Below, one piece after another: positions 42,405 through 46,509 of a stretch of 46,509 bases of DNA. Source of the stretch: Candidatus Eisenbergiella stercoravium (lineage in GTDB: Bacteria; Bacillota; Clostridia; Lachnospirales; Lachnospiraceae); assembly GCA_019113175.1 (NCBI GenBank), contig DXHY01000008.1, positions 1 to 46,509 on the forward strand. Reading direction: 5' to 3'. The position numbers and the translations under genes were made by a program. The notes beneath the pieces were generated by a model. The model was not told the DNA's origin and made no database searches. It worked only from the letters and a program-made list of their open reading frames with translations. The stretch's first letter is position 1. Every line of letters starts with the position of its first letter.

Positions 42405-42791
42405 ATGCTGACTTTCCCCAAAAATCTGACCGTTTCCCAGAAGCAGGCCTTTGAAAAGCGCTACCGGCAGGCTGCCGCGGAGTACATTCCACGGCGGGTG
42501 GCCTATTTTCAGCCCTTCACCGGCGGAACCTATACGCGCATCACCATCCGGGGACAGCATACCCGCTGGGGGAGCTGCTCCAGCCGGGGCACCCTCTCCT
42601 TCAACTGGCGGCTGATGCTGGCCCCACCCCGGGTGCTGGACTATGTGGTGGTGCATGAGCTGTGCCATCTGACCCATATGGATCATTCCAAAGCCTTCTG
42701 GAGCACGGTGGAACGTGTGATGCCCGACTATAAAATTCATAAAAACTGGCTGCGGGAGCACGGCGCGGAGCTGTTCGTTCTGGACACCTGA
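42405..42791 (+). CDS. YgjP-like (M48-type) zinc metallopeptidase, short form
   Basis: 128 residues with TRWGSCSSRGTLSFNWRLML and the zinc motif HELCHLTHMDHSKAFW, which define the YgjP/SprT-like metallopeptidase domain. Typical family members of 200 or more residues carry an extra N-terminal region; here the protein starts close to the catalytic part, and its start has AAGGAGTCCCC upstream, so the short form looks real. Target unknown. Confidence 0.85.
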   Translation: MLTFPKNLTVSQKQAFEKRYRQAAAEYIPRRVAYFQPFTGGTYTRITIRGQHTRWGSCSSRGTLSFNWRLMLAPPRVLDYVVVHELCHLTHMDHSKAFWSTVERVMPDYKIHKNWLREHGAELFVLDT

Positions 42792-42838
42792 TTTGGTCCG
42801 GGATATCTGACTTTTGTCCGGGACGCCTGATTTTTTTG
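42787..42838 (+). repeat. Degenerate 20-base repeats after the metallopeptidase gene
   Basis: CTGATTT-GTCCGGGA units recur about every 20 bases two and a half times, starting at the stop codon. Meaning unknown. Confidence 0.6.
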
Positions 42839-42867
42839 TTGAAACGCGCCGAAAAGAGTGCTAAGCT
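42839..42867 (+). promoter_or_regulatory. Putative promoter of azlCD
   Basis: TTGAAA (42839-42844), 17-bp spacer, TAAGCT (42862-42867), 33 bases before azlC. The -10 is weak. Confidence 0.45.
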
Positions 42868-42900
42868 GTTTGAGGATTTCATTCATCTGGAGGACAGCTT

Positions 42901-43620
42901 ATGCAGAACAAAAGAACGATTCTCAAAAAGGCGCTTTTCGCCGCCTTTCCCAACACCATTCCCATTCTGGCGGGCTTTCTGTTTCTGGGAATGACCTATG
43001 GAATCTATATGAATGTTTCCGGCTTCAGCTTCTGGTATCCCTGTCTGATGAGCCTGACCATCTTCGCGGGCTCGGTGGAATTTGTGGCCGTAAACCTTCT
43101 TCTTGGAGCCTTTCATCCCATCCAGGCGCTGGCGATGACGCTCATGCTCAACGCCAGACATCTGTTTTACGGGATTTCCATGCTGGACCGGTTCCGCGGA
43201 CTGGGCCTGAAAAAAATCTATCTCATCTTCGGCATGTGCGACGAAACCTTTTCCATCAATTATACTGCCGAAATTCCGCCGGACGTGGACCGGGGCTGGT
43301 TTATGTTTTTTGTAACTCTGCTGAATCACCTCTACTGGTTTGCAGGCGCGACTCTGGGCGGCATCTTCGGCTCCTTCATCACGTTTAATACGGAAGGACT
43401 TGATTTTGTCATGACCGCCATGTTCGTCGTCATTTTTCTGGAGCAGTGGCTGAAGGAGAAAAGGCATGAAAGCTCCCTTCTGGGCATCTGCCTCTCCGCT
43501 CTGAGCCTGATCGCCTTCGGTGCGGACGGCTTTCTCATCCCCGCCATGCTTTCCATTCTGGCCGTCCTCACTTTGCTCCGAAGGCCTCTTGAAAAAGCGA
43601 AAGGAGGTGCCTGCGCATGA
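42901..43620 (+). CDS. azlC: AzlC-family branched-chain amino acid exporter, large subunit
   Basis: 239 residues, seven to eight helices. Signature region [20 protein letters not shown] and [18 protein letters not shown], with [17 protein letters not shown]. AzlC with AzlD exports branched-chain amino acids and analogues. GGAGGACAG precedes ATG 42901. It overlaps azlD by 4 bases. Confidence 0.92.
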   Translation: MQNKRTILKKALFAAFPNTIPILAGFLFLGMTYGIYMNVSGFSFWYPCLMSLTIFAGSVEFVAVNLLLGAFHPIQALAMTLMLNARHLFYGISMLDRFRGLGLKKIYLIFGMCDETFSINYTAEIPPDVDRGWFMFFVTLLNHLYWFAGATLGGIFGSFITFNTEGLDFVMTAMFVVIFLEQWLKEKRHESSLLGICLSALSLIAFGADGFLIPAMLSILAVLTLLRRPLEKAKGGACA

Positions 43621-43943
43621 CCCTCACACAACAGCTCATCACCATCGGCATGGTCATCCTGGGAACGGTGCTGACCCGCTTCATCCCGTTTCTGGTCTTT
43701 CCCGCCGGGAAGCCCACGCCCAAATATATTCAGTACCTGGGAAAAGTGCTTCCCGCCGCCGTATTCGGCCTGCTGGTCGTCTACTGCCTGAGGAATGTGA
43801 ATCTCTTTGCCGGCAGTCACGGCATTCCGGAGCTTCTGGCCATTCTTGTGGTAGTTGTTCTTCACCTCTGGAAGCGCCAGATGCTCCTCTCCATTGCGGG
43901 CGGGACCGTCTGCTACATGCTTCTGGTTCAGTTCGTTTTCTGA
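43617..43943 (+). CDS. azlD: AzlD-family branched-chain amino acid exporter, small subunit
   Basis: 108 residues, three to four helices; [12 protein letters not shown]-like start here reads [14 protein letters not shown], followed by [20 protein letters not shown], standard for AzlD. Starts at the azlC stop (ATGA overlap) and ends overlapping the 3' end of the convergent fusion gene by 16 bases. Confidence 0.92.
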   Translation: MTLTQQLITIGMVILGTVLTRFIPFLVFPAGKPTPKYIQYLGKVLPAAVFGLLVVYCLRNVNLFAGSHGIPELLAILVVVVLHLWKRQMLLSIAGGTVCYMLLVQFVF

Positions 43944-45775
43944 CTGTGCTGCATAACGCATGCGGCGATCATCCTGCACGCGCCATCCACGTGGAACCAG
44001 TCCGCATCCAGGCAGAGATCATACCCCGCAGCGTCTCCCCAGCGCACATTTGAACGCTGATTGTAATAGGCAGCACGTTCCCTGTCCGCCCGGGCCACCT
44101 TCTTTTCCGCCTTCTCCCGCGTCAGTCCTTCCCGCTCCATGATGCGTCTGACGCGGTTTTCCCGGCTGGAGGAAATGAAAACGCGGAACAGCTTATGCTT
44201 TCCGGCAAGAACCTGATCGGCGGATCTGCCGATGATCACGCAAGGTCCCTCCGCGGCCACCTTTTCTATAATCTCTCTCTGCGCCTGCGCCGCCTGGTCC
44301 GCAATTTTCTCATAGGCGCTGGTGGTAAATCCCACGGAACGGTACAGCATGCTGCACTCCACCGGTTTTTCATCCACACTCTGCAGAAATTTGCGGCTCA
44401 GCCCGCTGCTCTCTGCCACCTTTTCCAGAATTTCCGAATCATAATAGGGAATGTGAAGCTGTTCGGCCACTTTTTTCCCGATGGTTCTTCCGCCCGCCCC
44501 ATAGGAACGGCCGATGGTAATGACAGTATCCGTCAACGCCTCTCCTGCGGCTTCCTGTCTGAGGGAGACGTTTTCCTCTCCGGCTGTGCCGGTCATCTGA
44601 TTCAGCGTTTTCCAGGTATAAAGGATCACGATCACGGACGCCACGGCGGTCAGCACATCCGCAATGGGCATGAAGAACAGCACGCCGTCCAGCCCCATGA
44701 AAATGGGAAGCAGAAGCGGCAGGCCGACGCCAAATACGATCTCACGCATCATGGAAAGCGCCGTGGATTCCTTTGCCTTGCCAAGGGACTGCAGGAAGAT
44801 AAAGGTTCCCTTATTCAGACAGGACAGAGGAAGCAGGCACAGGAAAATCCGGATGGTTTTTACCGCAAAATCCGTATAATAAACGCTTTCGTTTTTTCCG
44901 CCGAAGATGTTCACGAACTGATGCGGGAACAGCAGGAAAATGGCGGATGCGATCAGTCCAACGATGAATTCCGTCATCAGGAGCATCCGCATCAGCCCCT
45001 TTACCCGGTCGCTCCGCTGCGCGCCCACATTGTATCCGGCAACCGGTATGCAGCCGGCCGCAAGGCCCACAGAAATTGAGATGACAATCTGAAAAAATTT
45101 CATGACGATGCCCACCACCGCCGTGGGGATCTGCGCATATTCCTCCTGTCCGAAAATGGTTGCGACGGCCGCGCCCATCATTCCCCATTTACAAACGAAA
45201 ATGCAGACCGGGTCAAAAATCACGTTCAGGATGGCTCCCGTCAGGAGGGTCACCATGGCAAACTTCGGGCTTCCGTCCGAGCGGATAATGGAATTCATCG
45301 CCTGGCCGAACATATAGAAGGGAATCCCCAGGGTAATCCAGAAAAAATATTCCTTTGACAGGCGGAAGGTTTCCTCGTTTACCCGCGCGCCGAAGGCCGT
45401 CAGAATCGGATCCTGAAAAATCAGAAAGACTGCCGTCAGTACAACGCCAGCCGCGACCACCGCAATGACGGAGCTGCCGATGCCCCGGTGCGCGTTGTCG
45501 TTTTCCCTGGCGCCCAGGCTGATGCTGACGAAGGTGCAACAGCCGTCTCCGATCATCATGGCGATGGAGAGCGCCACCACGGTGAGGGGAAAAACCACCG
45601 TATTCGCTGCGTTTCCGTAGGAACCGAGGTAACTGGCGTTTGCGATAAAAATCTGGTCAACAATGTTATAAAGAGCCGCCACCAGAAGGGAAATCACGCA
45701 GGGGACGGCATATTTCACCATAAGCCTGCCGAGACTTTCTTTTTCAAGAAAATCGTTTGTCTGTGTCTGTTCCAT
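43928..45775 (-). CDS. MATE transporter fused to a cytidylate-kinase-like domain
   Basis: 615 residues. Residues about 15-390 are MATE ([32 protein letters not shown]-like [32 protein letters not shown]). After a linker, about 416-609 form a cytidylate-kinase-like domain ([20 protein letters not shown], with [17 protein letters not shown] and [12 protein letters not shown]). The MATE half appears to lack about 65-75 residues at 205-210, where ATIFGQ runs straight into [20 protein letters not shown], removing most of helices 6-7. Start ATG 45775 is 9 bases after GGAGGAG; an earlier ATG overlaps that site. Upstream is a riboswitch-like attenuator. Joint function is unknown. Confidence 0.88.
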   Translation of the reverse strand: MEQTQTNDFLEKESLGRLMVKYAVPCVISLLVAALYNIVDQIFIANASYLGSYGNAANTVVFPLTVVALSIAMMIGDGCCTFVSISLGARENDNAHRGIGSSVIAVVAAGVVLTAVFLIFQDPILTAFGARVNEETFRLSKEYFFWITLGIPFYMFGQAMNSIIRSDGSPKFAMVTLLTGAILNVIFDPVCIFVCKWGMMGAAVATIFGQEEYAQIPTAVVGIVMKFFQIVISISVGLAAGCIPVAGYNVGAQRSDRVKGLMRMLLMTEFIVGLIASAIFLLFPHQFVNIFGGKNESVYYTDFAVKTIRIFLCLLPLSCLNKGTFIFLQSLGKAKESTALSMMREIVFGVGLPLLLPIFMGLDGVLFFMPIADVLTAVASVIVILYTWKTLNQMTGTAGEENVSLRQEAAGEALTDTVITIGRSYGAGGRTIGKKVAEQLHIPYYDSEILEKVAESSGLSRKFLQSVDEKPVECSMLYRSVGFTTSAYEKIADQAAQAQREIIEKVAAEGPCVIIGRSADQVLAGKHKLFRVFISSSRENRVRRIMEREGLTREKAEKKVARADRERAAYYNQRSNVRWGDAAGYDLCLDADWFHVDGACRMIAACVMQHSQKTN

Positions 45776-45952
45776 AAAATAATTCTCCTCCATATTTCAT
45801 TTCTGATTCCGGCAGACAGCAAAAAGACACAGGCCGCAGCCTGTGTCTCAAAACCATCAAAATGCAATTTCCGGAACACAAGCTGAAGCATAAACTGTCT
45901 CGTAACCGCTTACTTATCAGCTTGTATCGTGCCGAATGCCTTAATTATTTTA
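45776..45952 (-). ncRNA. Riboswitch-like attenuator leader of the MATE-kinase fusion gene
   Basis: Reading on the minus strand: leader hairpin ACAAGCTGA (45917-45925) with TCAGCTTGT (45878-45886); antiterminator segment GCTTGTGTT (45875-45883), sharing bases with that hairpin and able to pair with GACACAGGC (45839-45847) with some G-U pairs; and an intrinsic terminator GACACAGGC/GCCTGTGTC (45826-45847) followed by TTTTTG. The gene's ribosome binding site comes about 40 bases later. Mutually exclusive stems before a terminator are the hallmark of transcription attenuators and riboswitches. No known ligand class matched. Confidence 0.7.
45821..45847 (-). terminator. Intrinsic terminator within the attenuator leader
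   Basis: Perfect GACACAGGC/GCCTGTGTC stem with 4-base loop (45826-45847) followed by TTTTT on the minus strand. Confidence 0.88.
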
Positions 45953-45976
45953 TCAGAAATCAATTTCTGAAGTCAA
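45947..45976 (-). promoter_or_regulatory. Promoter with palindromic spacer for the fusion gene
   Basis: Minus-strand TTGACT (45971-45976) and TAAAAT (45947-45952), spacer 18 bp made of the dyad TCAGAAAT/ATTTCTGA, a likely regulator site. The -35 overlaps the stop codon of the nuclease gene. Confidence 0.75.
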
Positions 45977-46509
45977 ATATTTTTTCTGTTTATGTCTGAC
46001 GGTTCCCCGGCAAGCCATTCCCGGACAAGTCCCACGCTGACTCTGGCAGCCATGGCGATTTTTTCCGTGCTCATCCCCATATCTGCAAGCGAAATCGACA
46101 TCTCCTTTGCCTTTTTCATTTCTCCTTCTCTGATTCCTTCCCGAAGTCCCACTATTTTTCCTTCCCGTATTCCTTCCTGAATCATTCCCTGAATTCCACG
46201 GCACATATTGTATCCTCCTTCCGTTGTCTGATATTCCGGCGTTCTGATTTTAGCCAGCTCCGGTGAGTGCGTCAGTTCCTCCAGCGCGTTCATTGCCGTT
46301 TCGGAAACGTTGCTGAAGTGCTCCCGGTTACTGGTGATAAACCTTCCCAGTTTTTCCTTATCTTCGGCATATTTCCGAAATCCGAACACCGTCCGCAGCT
46401 CTCCCGCATAACTGCAGATTTCTTCATCGCTCATCCGGCAGACGTCAAGCAGGTTCATCTCCACCTGCACTGCGCACGGCGCTTCTGTCTCCGTTTCAAA
46501 AAGATCCGA
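45973..46509 (-). CDS. Rpn-family recombination-promoting nuclease/putative transposase, C-terminal part
   Basis: The 5' end lies beyond the right edge; 178 codons remain. Visible are LLDVCRMSDEEICSYAGEL, the G-x-REG repeats (EGIREGKIVGLREGIREGEM) and MGMSTEKIAMAARVSVGLV, REWLAG, all typical of the C-terminal helical region of PD-(D/E)XK Rpn proteins. The catalytic N-terminal nuclease core is not in the window, so activity cannot be judged. Confidence 0.8.
   Translation of the reverse strand, partial: SDLFETETEAPCAVQVEMNLLDVCRMSDEEICSYAGELRTVFGFRKYAEDKEKLGRFITSNREHFSNVSETAMNALEELTHSPELAKIRTPEYQTTEGGYNMCRGIQGMIQEGIREGKIVGLREGIREGEMKKAKEMSISLADMGMSTEKIAMAARVSVGLVREWLAGEPSDINRKNI

Overview
The window looks like a chromosomal segment of a Gram-positive, anaerobic member of the Clostridia, most likely a Lachnospiraceae-type gut organism. 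The evidence is strong AGGAGG-type ribosome binding sites, frequent TTG/GTG starts, rubrerythrin, a secG-rnr-smpB-ssrA block, lipoproteins with typical lipoboxes, an opp operon in the Lachnospiraceae style and AT-poor coding DNA. This is inferred from gene content; no species is claimed. Most genes lie on the minus strand.

Layout. 1-412: two tandem sigma-A promoters and an untranslated leader running off the left edge (possibly an rRNA operon). 413-3552: a small alarmone synthetase and a histidine kinase/response regulator pair. 3693-6400: a four-gene operon (zinc ribbon membrane protein, DUF5685, J-domain protein, flavodoxin) with a leader made of five consecutive perfect palindromes. 6535-8813: rubrerythrin, a secreted ComEC-type metallo-beta-lactamase lipoprotein and a DUF3006 protein. 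8919-9731: alpha/beta hydrolase. 9830-13422: tmRNA, smpB, rnr and secG, the trans-translation and RNA-decay block. 13580-14200: an AT-rich lipoprotein gene that looks foreign. 14466-20377: oppBCDFA peptide importer, whose OppA is circularly permuted. 20871-27635: enolase, a GntR-controlled ABC transporter and phosphoglycerate mutase. 27857-29914: a lipoprotein and a CDF cation exporter with an unusual interlocked leader RNA. 29921-33874: a heterodimeric ABC exporter behind a leader with a small ORF and an intrinsic terminator. 33968-35728: a MerR regulator divergent from a YitT-type membrane protein, with a 19-bp-spacer promoter between them. 36049-40370: an ABC exporter, thiamine pyrophosphokinase and a MATE exporter. 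40575-42096: an AbiE-type toxin-antitoxin pair. 42405-43943: a YgjP-type metallopeptidase and the AzlCD amino-acid exporter. 43928-45775: a MATE-cytidylate-kinase-like fusion behind a riboswitch-like attenuator. 45973-46509: the C-terminal part of an Rpn-type nuclease cut by the right edge.

Four themes stand out. (1) Export and drug-resistance-type transporters with leader control: the ABC exporter, the MATE-kinase fusion and the CDF exporter all have structured 5' leaders, and two of these contain an intrinsic terminator before the gene. (2) Protein-architecture oddities: a circularly permuted OppA, and a MATE domain fused to a nucleotide-kinase-like domain that also appears to have lost about two helices. 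(3) Arrays of short perfect palindromes in intergenic DNA. (4) Clear regulator sites: a GntR operator on its own promoter, a MerR-type 19-bp spacer promoter, and direct repeats at the response-regulator promoter.

Coordinates of starts were chosen by ribosome binding site and family N-terminus, so several genes are shorter than the longest open frame. Nothing was searched against a database; family names come from recognised motifs.
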